A DNA stretch of 7,102 nucleotides from Herpetosiphonaceae bacterium (GCA_030147335.1 JASKZZ010000033.1:1-7102), one strand, 5' to 3'; shown: positions 1 through 5,982, numbered from the stretch's first letter. The notes: a model not told the origin generated them from the letters alone. Translations and numbers: made by a program.

Positions 1-451
1 TCGTTGGGAGCTCAGTTGGCTCAGGTGTTGCTGTCGGCGCAATCGTTGCGGTTGGCTCTGCCGTTGCAGTGGCTGCCACACTACGCAGCTGTTGCATTGC
101 ATTCGCACCGTTAGCCATTGATGTAAATGTGTTGTAGCTAGAACCGGACGAGGGCTGCGGCTGGTTTAAGCGAAGGCTCCAAGCAAGCGCGGCAACCGCT
201 GCCACCGCTGCCAATGCTTGAGCTTGAGTTTGGGTAAGGGTTGGCTGCGCGCTTTGACGCGAAACAAACCCGCCTTCAATAGTATGCTCTGTTATGCCGA
301 ACAACGAAGCTAAGCTCCGGCGTTCATCCATCGAAAGTGGCTGTCCCTGATATTCAAATTCGGCCAGTCGCCGTACGGGAACAGCGGTAAGCGCGGCAAG
401 TTCAGAAAATGATAACGCGTATGTACGTCGTAGGGCGTGCAAAGTTGTCAT
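1..451 (-). CDS. Membrane-anchored helix-turn-helix protein, RodZ-like architecture (partial, C-terminus outside window)
   Basis: The frame opens at an ATG (451-449) and stays open to the left edge, giving 150 residues without a stop. Residues about 5-55 form a helical region with HTH character (an LSFSELAALTAVPVRRL-type helix-turn-helix, then MDERRSLASLFGI). Residues about 78-95 are hydrophobic and Ala-rich (ALAAVAAVAALAWSL), a likely single membrane span. After that the chain becomes Ser/Thr/Pro/Glu-rich, ending in TATPEPTELPT, typical of an exported linker before another domain. Cytoplasmic HTH, one TM and an outside linker is the RodZ-type order, so a role in shape, wall or envelope sensing is inferred; the missing C-terminal domain would decide. 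The ribosome site is weak (GGGTAG upstream). It could instead be an anchored peptidase or a transcription factor with an extracellular sensor. The coding call is fairly sure, the function is not. Confidence 0.75.
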   Translation of the reverse strand, partial: MTTLHALRRTYALSFSELAALTAVPVRRLAEFEYQGQPLSMDERRSLASLFGITEHTIEGGFVSRQSAQPTLTQTQAQALAAVAAVAALAWSLRLNQPQPSSGSSYNTFTSMANGANAMQQLRSVAATATAEPTATIAPTATPEPTELPT

Positions 452-520
452 GTGGCTACCCAAAAATGGAGAGGATTACATCGAGTTGAAACGAAGTAGG
501 GGGGTAGGCGATAGGGGAGA

Positions 521-529
521 ATTATTACA
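521..529 (-). promoter_or_regulatory. Candidate extended -10 promoter for the HTH protein
   Basis: Read on the minus strand this is TGTAATAAT, a TGn extension followed by AATAAT (5 of 6 to TATAAT). Transcription would start near 514, leaving a leader of about 60 bases before the ATG at 451. No -35 match is visible; that position falls in the hairpin at 541-575. Supported mainly by the similar TGn elements in front of other genes here. Confidence 0.3.
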
Positions 530-540
530 GGTTGATGATC

Positions 541-575
541 GTGAGGGCGACATAACGAGAATATGTCGCCCTCAC
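541..575 (-). terminator. Perfect 13-14 bp hairpin after the golvesin-domain gene
   Basis: Arms 541-553 (GTGAGGGCGACAT) and 563-575 (ATGTCGCCCTCAC) are perfectly complementary; one more A-T pair (554/562) leaves a 7-base loop. It begins 8 bases beyond the stop codon of the minus-strand gene ending at 583, the usual place for a terminator. There is no clear T-tract after the stem on either strand, so it may be a weak intrinsic terminator or an mRNA 3'-end stabiliser. It separates two genes on the same strand. Confidence 0.65.
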
Positions 576-582
576 CGATGAA

Positions 583-2121
583 CTAAGAATTAACTGGAAC
601 CCACTTAACCGCGTCAAACCACATAATTTCTTCGTCCGAAGCACTTAAGTTCCGCAGTTGAACGTATCCATCGCTGCCAGGGGCAAATGCAAAACGACCA
701 AGTAATATCCACTTGCCGGCGGCCTTTGCTTGATCTTGAGTAATAAACGTGTCGCCGTGAGCATGATGGACAATGTAACGCGCAGCTCTAGCTGCTTTTC
801 GTTCATGGGCACAGGCTGGTACATACGCGTAAACATCATACGTTCCGCCCTTAACAGCAGGTCGCCATAGTGCTTGATGTGTTACCTCATCTTCTCTGAC
901 AACTGTAGGAATTGAACGAGCCTGTCCGCCATACGCGCACTCGTTAACGGTAAAACCCCAGTGCGATCCTTCTTGAAGAAAGGCATGATCTGTGTCATTT
1001 ACCTCAATAGTTGGCTCCGGTGATGGTGTCGGCTCCGCCAACGGGGGCTCCGGTGATGGTGTTGGAGCAGCGAGTGGCGGTGTAGCTGCCTCTGGTGCAG
1101 GCGGTACATTTCGGCTGGGACGTTGTGATGGGTTTGTGTTTAGTGGTAGCGCCGTCGCTCCAGGATCTTCGCCGAGCCACAAAAAGGTAACATTGACCGT
1201 TGCCTGCGCACCTTTGAGTCCAAGAGCCCAGTATGCCCCATCGGCAATATCAACTGCACTGGGGAACCGTACTCTGCCACGCTCACTTTGACCTCGGTTA
1301 TGTTTCTCATAGTAAGCGGCGTGGTCCTGCGGCCAGCCCATGGGCAAGTCACGATACCGCTCGCGCTCTTTGTTCCAAAAGTCATCGTTATGATTCCATG
1401 GTCCGTTGTCCCACACTGGAACCACAACGCTGCGTCCATTAGCCGTTAAACGGACGAGGTATTCATCACCCCCGCGGCTGGATAGAGCTCGGTCAGAGGG
1501 CAGCGAAACAAAAAAGTCGTTAGGCTCAATAACATGACCGTTTGCAGTACGACCACCAATCATGCCTTGTCGCGTCACACGCAGCCGATATGTTGGAGCC
1601 AATTCGGTTGTTTTTGCTCGTGCGCGCATGCTGGTTGTGCTGGGAACAAACGTAGCGCGGCTCAGTATCGGCGATTCGGCGCTGTTGCTGAGCAATATCG
1701 CGCGGTATTGCACGATGCGCATTCGGTCTTTGAAGCGTACCTTGTCGCCGTTAGCAACATTGGTGTGCCACTCGCTCCAGCGCTGATTTTGACCGAGGGC
1801 GCGAACATCAACACGGGCAGCTGTGTTTGTTGGCAAAGTATGCTGAAAACTCACCTGCACCTGATCGAACGTGTTGGGGAATGAGACCGGTGAGGAGTCG
1901 TAAAGACCGAAGCGTTGATAGGAACCGTATATTTGAGGCGCCGCGCTTGCAGTACTGGCCAGACGAAGCGTCTGGTCTGCGGCAATCTGTATATCTTGAA
2001 GCATCTCGTGAACCGGAGTCTGTGCAGACTGGGCATGTGCCGGTGTCACCATCAGCGGGACTAGCCACATAATGACTAGCAGCAGCGCACCGAGGCGACT
2101 GCGGGGGACCCGCATAAACAT
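583..2121 (-). CDS. Secreted protein with double-psi beta-barrel-like region and golvesin-type C-terminal domain
   Basis: This 512-residue protein starts with a signal peptide (positive MFMRVPRSR, hydrophobic core to about 25, likely cleavage after AHA at 28-30). Residues about 83-158 look like a beta-sandwich of unclear family. Residues about 178-318 resemble an RlpA/expansin double-psi beta-barrel: VVVPVWDNGPW (232-242, like the V.DRGPF motif, Asp238) and AVDIADGAYWALGL (289-302, like IDLS.AA..LG), then TVNVTFLWL. A Pro/Glu/Thr linker (319-372) with an 11-residue repeat follows. Residues about 378-510 match the golvesin C-terminal/Xly carbohydrate-binding-like domain: A.LQEGSHWGF near the start, a GGTYDVYAYVPA strand, GKWILLGRFAF, and the closing WFDAVKWV. 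Cys395 and Cys437 could form a disulfide. A cell-wall or surface-polysaccharide role is inferred; enzyme activity is unproven. The first ATG is chosen because AGGAGGT lies 5-6 bases upstream. Confidence 0.9.
   Translation of the reverse strand: MFMRVPRSRLGALLLVIMWLVPLMVTPAHAQSAQTPVHEMLQDIQIAADQTLRLASTASAAPQIYGSYQRFGLYDSSPVSFPNTFDQVQVSFQHTLPTNTAARVDVRALGQNQRWSEWHTNVANGDKVRFKDRMRIVQYRAILLSNSAESPILSRATFVPSTTSMRARAKTTELAPTYRLRVTRQGMIGGRTANGHVIEPNDFFVSLPSDRALSSRGGDEYLVRLTANGRSVVVPVWDNGPWNHNDDFWNKERERYRDLPMGWPQDHAAYYEKHNRGQSERGRVRFPSAVDIADGAYWALGLKGAQATVNVTFLWLGEDPGATALPLNTNPSQRPSRNVPPAPEAATPPLAAPTPSPEPPLAEPTPSPEPTIEVNDTDHAFLQEGSHWGFTVNECAYGGQARSIPTVVREDEVTHQALWRPAVKGGTYDVYAYVPACAHERKAARAARYIVHHAHGDTFITQDQAKAAGKWILLGRFAFAPGSDGYVQLRNLSASDEEIMWFDAVKWVPVNS
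1013..1062 (-). repeat. Tandem 33-bp repeat coding an 11-residue Pro/Glu linker unit
   Basis: A 17-base string (GGCTCCGGTGATGGTGT on the plus strand) occurs at 1013-1029 and again at 1046-1062, 33 bases apart. It encodes the duplicated PTPSPEP segment of the interdomain linker (residues about 353-371). This kind of linker repeat readily changes copy number by slippage. Confidence 0.8.
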
Positions 2122-2126
2122 AAAGT

Positions 2127-2133
2127 ACCTCCT
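2127..2133 (-). promoter_or_regulatory. Strong ribosome binding site of the golvesin-domain gene
   Basis: AGGAGGT on the minus strand lies 5 bases before the ATG at 2121. A second ATG two codons later (2115) is less well placed, so the first is taken as the start. Confidence 0.85.
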
Positions 2134-2178
2134 AACTCATGGCAGGAATAAGAGCCGCAACTTGGCGACTTCGGCGGC

Positions 2179-2207
2179 ACTATACCATAATTTCAGCCAA
2201 TTGTCAT
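2179..2207 (-). promoter_or_regulatory. Sigma-70-type promoter with extended -10 for the golvesin-domain gene
   Basis: On the minus strand, ATGACA (2207-2202, 5 of 6 to TTGACA) is followed by an exact 17-base spacer and TATAGT (2184-2179, 5 of 6), with TGG directly before the -10. Transcription would start near 2172, giving a leader of about 50 bases to the ATG at 2121. This is the best complete promoter in the window. The rest of the 2134-2453 intergenic stretch shows only the plus-strand -10 at 2408. Confidence 0.65.
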
Positions 2208-2407
2208 AATCCTATTATAGACAACTGGATCGACGTGTGCATATGCATTAGTAGCACGACCAACAGGACGATCGGTGTATTCTGGTTTCTGCCAAAGAAG
2301 GGCGGGTTACGCAGTGCTGCTGTAAAAGATTGGTGTAAATGTTTCAAGGAAGCACACAAAGAACGTCGTGGTGGACTAAGATACGAGAATTTATGGTTGA
2401 GATGGCA

Positions 2408-2413
2408 TATAAT
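2408..2413 (+). promoter_or_regulatory. Consensus -10 element for the repeat-protein gene
   Basis: A perfect TATAAT lies 40 bases before the ATG at 2454, implying a start near 2420 and a leader of about 35 bases. No recognisable -35 is seen at 16-18 bases upstream, so the promoter may need an activator or a different sigma factor. Confidence 0.45.
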
Positions 2414-2440
2414 GTGCTACACCAAGCAGCAGTTGACACG

Positions 2441-2446
2441 AGGAGG
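2441..2446 (+). promoter_or_regulatory. Ribosome binding site that fixes the start of the repeat protein
   Basis: AGGAGG is followed by a 7-base spacer and the ATG at 2454. The frame is open further upstream to 2139, but that part crosses both promoters and encodes an uncharacteristic Cys/Trp-rich stretch, so it is treated as untranslated. Confidence 0.9.
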
Positions 2447-2453
2447 TATTTCA

Positions 2454-3737
2454 ATGACGCGACAATCATATGGAGACGTTCAGCTTGATAACAGTGAGAT
2501 GTTTGCACTGGGAGCTGCCGCAGGCGCGGTTGTGACTGCTGTAATAAATGAATATCTTGAACGTCGCCGACCAAAAACTGCTTGGGAACGGGCACAAGCC
2601 CGCAGCGCCGACGCACTGGACGCATTGTCATACAGCGCGAAACAAAGCCGTAAACGGGCGCGCAGTTATGTTGATGATGCAACCGATTATGTGCAAGATG
2701 CTTTGGGAGTGCGTCCTAGTGCCTGGAAAAAAACGAAAAAGAGCGTAAAAAAGGCTCGTAAGCAGGCAAGCAAGCAAGCACTTGGCATAAAAGAAGCGAC
2801 GGTTGCCGCGCTTGGTACAGTTGCTGCCGCTAATGTTGTTGATACTGTGCGTGATTACGCAAGCAGTGCAACCGAGCGTGTTGTTGGCGATCCGTATGCG
2901 GTATCTGGTTCGATCCGTGAAACAATTAAGGATAGTGTTGGCAACCTGCGTTTAGGCGGTAACGATAGTGGCTTTACTGAACGTGCGCGTGAAGTAAGCG
3001 GATCCGCTGTGGAAACACTCAAGAGCGCTGCTTCAACTACAGCCGACTCAGTCAAGGATTATGCATCAACTGTTCGTGAAACGCTGAAAGATGTTGAAAT
3101 TGGTGATAAAGCGCGCAATTACAGCACGCTCGTTGCCGGAACAGTCAAGGAATATTCAGCAACGGCCCGCGAAACGATTAAGGATGCAAAAATAGGTGAT
3201 AAGGCTAAGGATTACAGTGGCTTAATTGCCGACACTGTTAAGGATTATGCGTCCACGGCAAGTGACACGCTTAAGGATGCGAAGATTGCCGAGAAGGCCA
3301 AAGACTATAGCGGGCTAATCACCGACACCGTCAAAGAGTACACATCCACAGCAGCAGACACGCTCAAGGATGTAAAATTGGGTGAAAAGGCCAAGGATTA
3401 TGCGACTCTTGCTGGCGCTACTGTTGCAACGTATTCTGCGGGCGCATCTAGTGTAGCGAAACAAAGCGCATCGAAGTTATCAGAAAGCGCTACTCACCTT
3501 GCGGAAGCTACCGGTGGGCAAGTACAAGGTTTACGCAAAGGCGTGCGGAAAAGTGTCAAGCGTACCCAACGTCGAACCCGCTGGGGACTTCGCGCGTTTG
3601 TTATTGGCCTTGTTCTGGGCTTATTGGCTGCTCCTCAAAGCGGACAAAACACACGCGATGCACTAACCTCATTTGTTGAGGATTTGCTTGATGTGTTCAT
3701 GCCGGATAACCAGCAGTCCGGCTCGGCGCGTTTGTAG
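2454..3737 (+). CDS. Lys/Ala-rich helical repeat protein with YtxH-like C-terminal membrane motif
   Basis: From the ATG with a good ribosome site, the product is 427 residues with no cysteine. Residues about 15-33 are a hydrophobic Ala/Gly-rich helix. Residues 64-110 are strongly basic (KQSRKRAR, WKKTKKSVKKARKQ). Four tandem 31-residue units occupy 199-229, 230-260, 261-291 and 292-322, of the form TVK.Y..TA..T.KD.K.G.KAKDYS.L, with a partial fifth (TVATY) and weaker copies upstream. They look like amphipathic helices, similar in flavour to LEA or apolipoprotein repeats. A second basic patch (362-376) precedes a hydrophobic segment and GLLAAPQSGQNTR (388-400), which resembles the YtxH motif G.L.APKSG.ETR. 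I infer a membrane-attached envelope or stress protein; the exact job is unknown. It is a single gene ending in the terminator at 3759. Confidence 0.88.
   Translation: MTRQSYGDVQLDNSEMFALGAAAGAVVTAVINEYLERRRPKTAWERAQARSADALDALSYSAKQSRKRARSYVDDATDYVQDALGVRPSAWKKTKKSVKKARKQASKQALGIKEATVAALGTVAAANVVDTVRDYASSATERVVGDPYAVSGSIRETIKDSVGNLRLGGNDSGFTERAREVSGSAVETLKSAASTTADSVKDYASTVRETLKDVEIGDKARNYSTLVAGTVKEYSATARETIKDAKIGDKAKDYSGLIADTVKDYASTASDTLKDAKIAEKAKDYSGLITDTVKEYTSTAADTLKDVKLGEKAKDYATLAGATVATYSAGASSVAKQSASKLSESATHLAEATGGQVQGLRKGVRKSVKRTQRRTRWGLRAFVIGLVLGLLAAPQSGQNTRDALTSFVEDLLDVFMPDNQQSGSARL
3048..3419 (+). repeat. Four tandem 93-bp units coding 31-residue repeats
   Basis: Units start at 3048, 3141, 3234 and 3327, exactly 93 bases apart, with a partial unit from 3420. 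Protein similarity is high while many third codon positions differ (for example GTC/GTT AAG/AAA for the VK pair). The units therefore look old and kept by protein-level selection rather than recently amplified. Confidence 0.9.
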
Positions 3738-3758
3738 TTCTGTTTTGCGATCAACATT

Positions 3759-3796
3759 ACGACCGGCCAACATGGCCGGTCGTTCCTATCCTTTTT
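3759..3796 (+). terminator. Rho-independent terminator between convergent genes
   Basis: A perfect 10-bp stem (ACGACCGGCC at 3759-3768, GGCCGGTCGT at 3774-3783) with the 5-base loop AACAT is followed 8 bases later by TTTTT (3792-3796). It begins 21 bases after the stop of the repeat-protein gene and adjoins the stop of the minus-strand gene at 3795. It can end the plus-strand transcript and probably serves both. Confidence 0.8.
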
Positions 3797-4103
3797 AACG
3801 TCGGCTGCGTGTACGTCGTTGTTGTACAGGCCGGCCAAGCAAGCCGCCAAGAAATGCAAGCGCAAATGAGCATATGCTTGCGCCAATAATTGATACGTTC
3901 ACCGGATCGCCTTGTAACGGAACTGATACGAGATTGTCGGGGCGGAGAAATAGGCTTTGGATAAGCCAACCACCAACCGCGCCCAGGCAAGCAAGTACAT
4001 AATTGATAAGACAGCCGGCGAGGGTGAATCCAGCTAGGGCACGACCCACCAGGGCAGTTGCTCCCGCAATTAATAAAAGTACAACAAGAGTTTCAATATT
4101 CAT
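3795..4103 (-). CDS. Small three-helix membrane protein, GlsB/YeaQ/YmgE-like
   Basis: With the ATG at 4103-4101 this is 102 residues. Three hydrophobic segments lie at about 5-23, 28-53 and 68-89, rich in Gly and Ala (CLGAVGGWL, GASICSFALAFLGGLLG), and the tail is very basic (QQRRTRSRR). Size, three helices and Gly patterning fit the transglycosylase-associated GlsB/YeaQ/YmgE family of stress-induced inner-membrane proteins, whose biochemical role is not settled. The frame could begin at a TTG at 4127 (110 residues), but the predicted transcription start near 4123 lies inside that extension, so the ATG at 4103 is preferred. The ribosome site is weak (GGATAAG). Family placement is moderate: I rely on topology more than on a hallmark motif. 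Confidence 0.75.
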   Translation of the reverse strand: MNIETLVVLLLIAGATALVGRALAGFTLAGCLINYVLACLGAVGGWLIQSLFLRPDNLVSVPLQGDPVNVSIIGASICSFALAFLGGLLGRPVQQRRTRSRR

Positions 4104-4129
4104 CTTATCCACATTGATTTGTTTCAATA

Positions 4130-4138
4130 ATTATAACA
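4130..4138 (-). promoter_or_regulatory. Extended -10 promoter for the GlsB/YeaQ-like gene
   Basis: The minus strand reads TGTTATAAT, a full TGn extension plus perfect TATAAT. The predicted start is near 4123, about 20 bases before the ATG at 4103. No convincing -35 is present (TTCTAC at 17 bases). The perfect DnaA box at 4105-4113 falls within the transcribed leader. Confidence 0.55.
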
Positions 4139-4218
4139 TCGGCCGTCAATACGTAGAATAAGGCATTGCAATAGGATAAAACCTGCTTGTGGATAGTGCT
4201 GGTGTGATCAGCCGATTG

Positions 4219-4246
4219 TGGACAACTTTGTTGATATGTTGATAAA
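4219..4246 (+). promoter_or_regulatory. Candidate promoter for the SIS-domain gene
   Basis: TGGACA (4219-4224, 5 of 6 to TTGACA), a 16-base spacer and GATAAA (4241-4246, 4 of 6) would start transcription near 4253, about 59 bases before the ATG at 4312. Both elements lie inside DnaA-box-like 9-mers, so a protein bound there would compete with RNA polymerase. The match is modest. Confidence 0.3.
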
Positions 4247-4293
4247 TCTCAAAGCATGCGTTCCATGGCGGTTGATAAGCGCAATATCAACAA
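4228..4293. repeat. GTTGATA repeats and a 10-bp inverted repeat
   Basis: GTTGATA occurs at 4230-4236, 4238-4244 and 4271-4277, and inverted (TATCAAC) at 4285-4291. The outer copies extend to a perfect 10-bp inverted repeat, TTGTTGATAT (4228-4237) and ATATCAACAA (4284-4293), separated by 46 bases. This fits a repressor or initiator binding array in front of the SIS gene. Confidence 0.6.
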
Positions 4294-4311
4294 TACTCAA
4301 CGAGAATATAT

Positions 4312-5355
4312 ATGAGTCATCTGCTTCAGGATATAACCGAGCAGCCAGCGGTGTTGCGGTCGGTGTTGGAAGAATACACACGTCGCACGTCAACGCTGTC
4401 GTCGATTGCGCGTGAATGGGCGCTGCGCTCGATGAAATCGCATGTTGTTATTACCGGAATGGGCAGTTCGTTCACCGCAAGTTATCCCGCCGCGACTTAT
4501 CTCAACAATCGTGGTGTACCAACGTTTTTGGTTGATGCTTCTGAGTTGTTGCACTATCAACTTAACCTTGCGATCAAGGCAGGATTACTGGTTGTTGTAT
4601 CACAGTCGGGCGAAAGTGCTGAGATTCGACGGCTAATTAGTGTTTTGCCACCAAGTGTTCCAGTAGTGTGCATAACCAATAATCGCGAAAGCCGTCTAGC
4701 TCAGCGCGCACAGTGGATGTTGGAGCTAAATGCAGGTGACGAGTGGATGGTTCCCAGCAAAACGCATACGGCAACTCAGTTGACATTGTTGTTGTTTGCA
4801 GCGTATCTTGCAGGCGATAACCGAGGCTTGATCATGGCTGACGCGCTGCGTGCGATCGATGCGATTGAACGATTTTTAGGTAATTGGCAGCTGCCTGTGG
4901 AGCGAGCGGTTCAGCAAATTAGTCAGACAAATAGCTTGACAATTATCGCGCGTGGCTATGCGCTTGGCGCTGCGATGGCCGGGGCAGTAATCATCGAGGA
5001 GACGGCTCGACTTCAAGCCCGAGCAGTTAGCGGGGGTCAGTTTAGGCATACCAGTTTAGAAACGGTCCGCTCTGATTTCCATGCCTGTATGCTGATTGGT
5101 ACCGACGGTACTCGTAACCTGATGATCGACATGGCATCAGAGCTAGCGGGCTATGGCGGAAATATTGTGTTGGTTGGCCATGATCTGCCGCAGCACAACC
5201 GGCATGTTTCGATTGAGCTGCCAAATTCTAGCCCGCAATTTACCTCGCTGGTGCAAATCGTACCATTACAGCTGCTGGCTTATAGCCTGGCGCAAGGACG
5301 TGGCCTGGAACCGGGGCGATTTGATCGGTTGAGTAAAGTGATCGAGACTGAGTGA
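4312..5355 (+). CDS. Double SIS-domain sugar-phosphate isomerase-like protein (GlmS isomerase-half homologue)
   Basis: The 347-residue protein has two SIS domains. The first (about 30-170) shows ITGMGSSFTAS (47-57), VVVSQSGESAEI (94-105, phosphate-binding Ser-rich loop like LSQSGET), CITNNRESRLA and PSKTHTATQLTLLL (148-161, like STKAFTTQL). The second (about 195-347) has RGYALGAA, the EETARLQARAVSGGQFRH segment and IVPLQLLAY, and ends SKVIETE like GlmS AKSVTVE. There is no N-terminal glutaminase domain, so it cannot be a full glucosamine-6-phosphate synthase. By eye, E. coli GlmS Glu488, His504 and Lys603 correspond to Glu230, His246 and Lys342, but Glu481 and Lys485 become Ala223 and Ile227. 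A related cytoplasmic deaminase, deglycase or isomerase on amino-sugar phosphates (AgaS/FrlB-like) is inferred; the substrate is unknown. The ribosome site is weak (CGAGAA). The stop is 13 bases from the convergent gene, with no hairpin between. Confidence 0.88.
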   Translation: MSHLLQDITEQPAVLRSVLEEYTRRTSTLSSIAREWALRSMKSHVVITGMGSSFTASYPAATYLNNRGVPTFLVDASELLHYQLNLAIKAGLLVVVSQSGESAEIRRLISVLPPSVPVVCITNNRESRLAQRAQWMLELNAGDEWMVPSKTHTATQLTLLLFAAYLAGDNRGLIMADALRAIDAIERFLGNWQLPVERAVQQISQTNSLTIIARGYALGAAMAGAVIIEETARLQARAVSGGQFRHTSLETVRSDFHACMLIGTDGTRNLMIDMASELAGYGGNIVLVGHDLPQHNRHVSIELPNSSPQFTSLVQIVPLQLLAYSLAQGRGLEPGRFDRLSKVIETE

Positions 5356-5368
5356 ACGCGGCTGATCT

Positions 5369-5863
5369 TTAAGTATGTTGCGTCGGACGCCTCCGGATCC
5401 CGTAGCTGTATAACGTTTCTGGCCAGAAAAGCCATACGAGGCCGAGTAATGGTTGAAACAGCGGGAAGAAGCCATAGTCGATGCCAAAGTGATGCCAGAC
5501 AGTTCTGCCGATAAGGTCGGGATACACCACGCTTAGCATACCCACGACCAAAACCATAATCATCTCGAAACCAAGCATCCCCACTGACAGATACCAGGTC
5601 CAGCGTCGTCGTCGTAAAAAGCCAAGCGCCGCAACGAGGTAACAAAGGGCTGCTACTGCGCTCAGTGATGGTGCAATGTAGTTGGTAACCTCGCCCTTAA
5701 AGAAAAGTTGAAAGATTGCACGAACGCCTGTTGAAAGGGCAAGTACTGGATATGAAACACCAAGAATGTATCCAATAGCGCTTAACAAATCATGCTTAAG
5801 ATTGACAGGCTCAGTATTTTGGACATCAGTATTTGGAATAATATGCTTATCAACATTGCTCAT
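5369..5863 (-). CDS. Conserved-looking four-helix integral membrane protein, function unknown
   Basis: The product has 164 residues. A polar N-terminus of about 25 residues is followed by four hydrophobic segments (about 27-52, 63-83, 89-114, 131-148) and a short basic tail (IRRRPTQHT). An RRRRWTWYL stretch (84-92) at the edge of helix 3 suggests a cytoplasmic loop. The segment PDLIGRTVWHHFGIDYGFFPLFQPLLGLVWL (split at His125) is the most distinctive part; similar PEL..TVWS.FG.GYGF.PL.LPVLGL patterns are, from memory, found in small membrane proteins of Actinobacteria and Chloroflexota without known function. The start ATG at 5863 has an AAGGG-like ribosome site about 9 bases upstream. It is its own unit, cut off from the amidase by the hairpin at 5983-6020. 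No function is proposed. Confidence 0.8.
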   Translation of the reverse strand: MSNVDKHIIPNTDVQNTEPVNLKHDLLSAIGYILGVSYPVLALSTGVRAIFQLFFKGEVTNYIAPSLSAVAALCYLVAALGFLRRRRWTWYLSVGMLGFEMIMVLVVGMLSVVYPDLIGRTVWHHFGIDYGFFPLFQPLLGLVWLFWPETLYSYGIRRRPTQHT

Positions 5864-5909
5864 ATTGAGTTGCCCTTAGACAAGATATGTGAAATTTGTT
5901 GCAACGTAT

Positions 5910-5918
5910 AGTGTAACA
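5910..5918 (-). promoter_or_regulatory. Weak extended -10 candidate for the four-helix membrane protein
   Basis: TGTTACACT on the minus strand is a TGn extension with TACACT (4 of 6). It would give a leader of about 40 bases to the ATG at 5863. A perfect 8-bp palindrome GTTGCAAC (5899-5906) sits at the expected start point. The remainder of 5864-5982 shows nothing else I can support. Confidence 0.25.
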
Positions 5919-5982
5919 AGATTAGGCTTCTTTTGTGGTTTCGGCGTTTTTTTGCAGTAGCAAAGTATGGGCAATGTGGCAA

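Larger units (their letters stand above)
4105..4278. promoter_or_regulatory. Cluster of DnaA-box-like 9-mers in a divergent intergenic region
   Basis: Against the consensus TTATCCACA (reverse TGTGGATAA) I see: a perfect TTATCCACA at 4105-4113; TGTGGATAG at 4188-4196 (8 of 9); TGTGGACAA at 4217-4225 (8 of 9); TGTTGATAA at 4237-4245 (8 of 9); and GGTTGATAA at 4270-4278 (7 of 9). The last four share one orientation and the perfect box faces the other way. AT-rich stretches flank the cluster (4117-4139 and 4284-4315). This could be a DnaA-bound regulatory region, a DnaA-titrating site or part of a replication origin. No dnaA, dnaN, rpmH or parAB gene is in the window. Confidence 0.5.

Noticed and set aside
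497..518. G-rich stretch as a possible G-quadruplex
   Set aside because: Only two runs of three or more G are present, so a stable three-tetrad structure is not supported.
992..1291. Gly/Ser-rich open frame on the plus strand
   Set aside because: Its Gly/Ser repeats are the mirror of the Pro/Glu linker codons on the other strand.
1534..1884. 116-residue open frame on the plus strand
   Set aside because: It is antisense to the well-supported golvesin-domain gene and shows no domain, signal or ribosome site.
2139..2453. In-frame N-terminal extension of the repeat protein upstream of 2454
   Set aside because: It crosses both divergent promoters, encodes a Cys/Trp-rich stretch unlike the rest of the protein, and the ATG at 2454 has a textbook AGGAGG site.
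3048..3419. 93-bp repeats as a CRISPR or mobile element
   Set aside because: They are in-frame coding repeats with synonymous differences and no spacers or flanking direct repeats.
4104..4127. TTG start giving an eight-residue longer YeaQ-like protein
   Set aside because: The predicted transcription start near 4123 lies inside the extension; the ATG at 4103 begins just before the first membrane helix.
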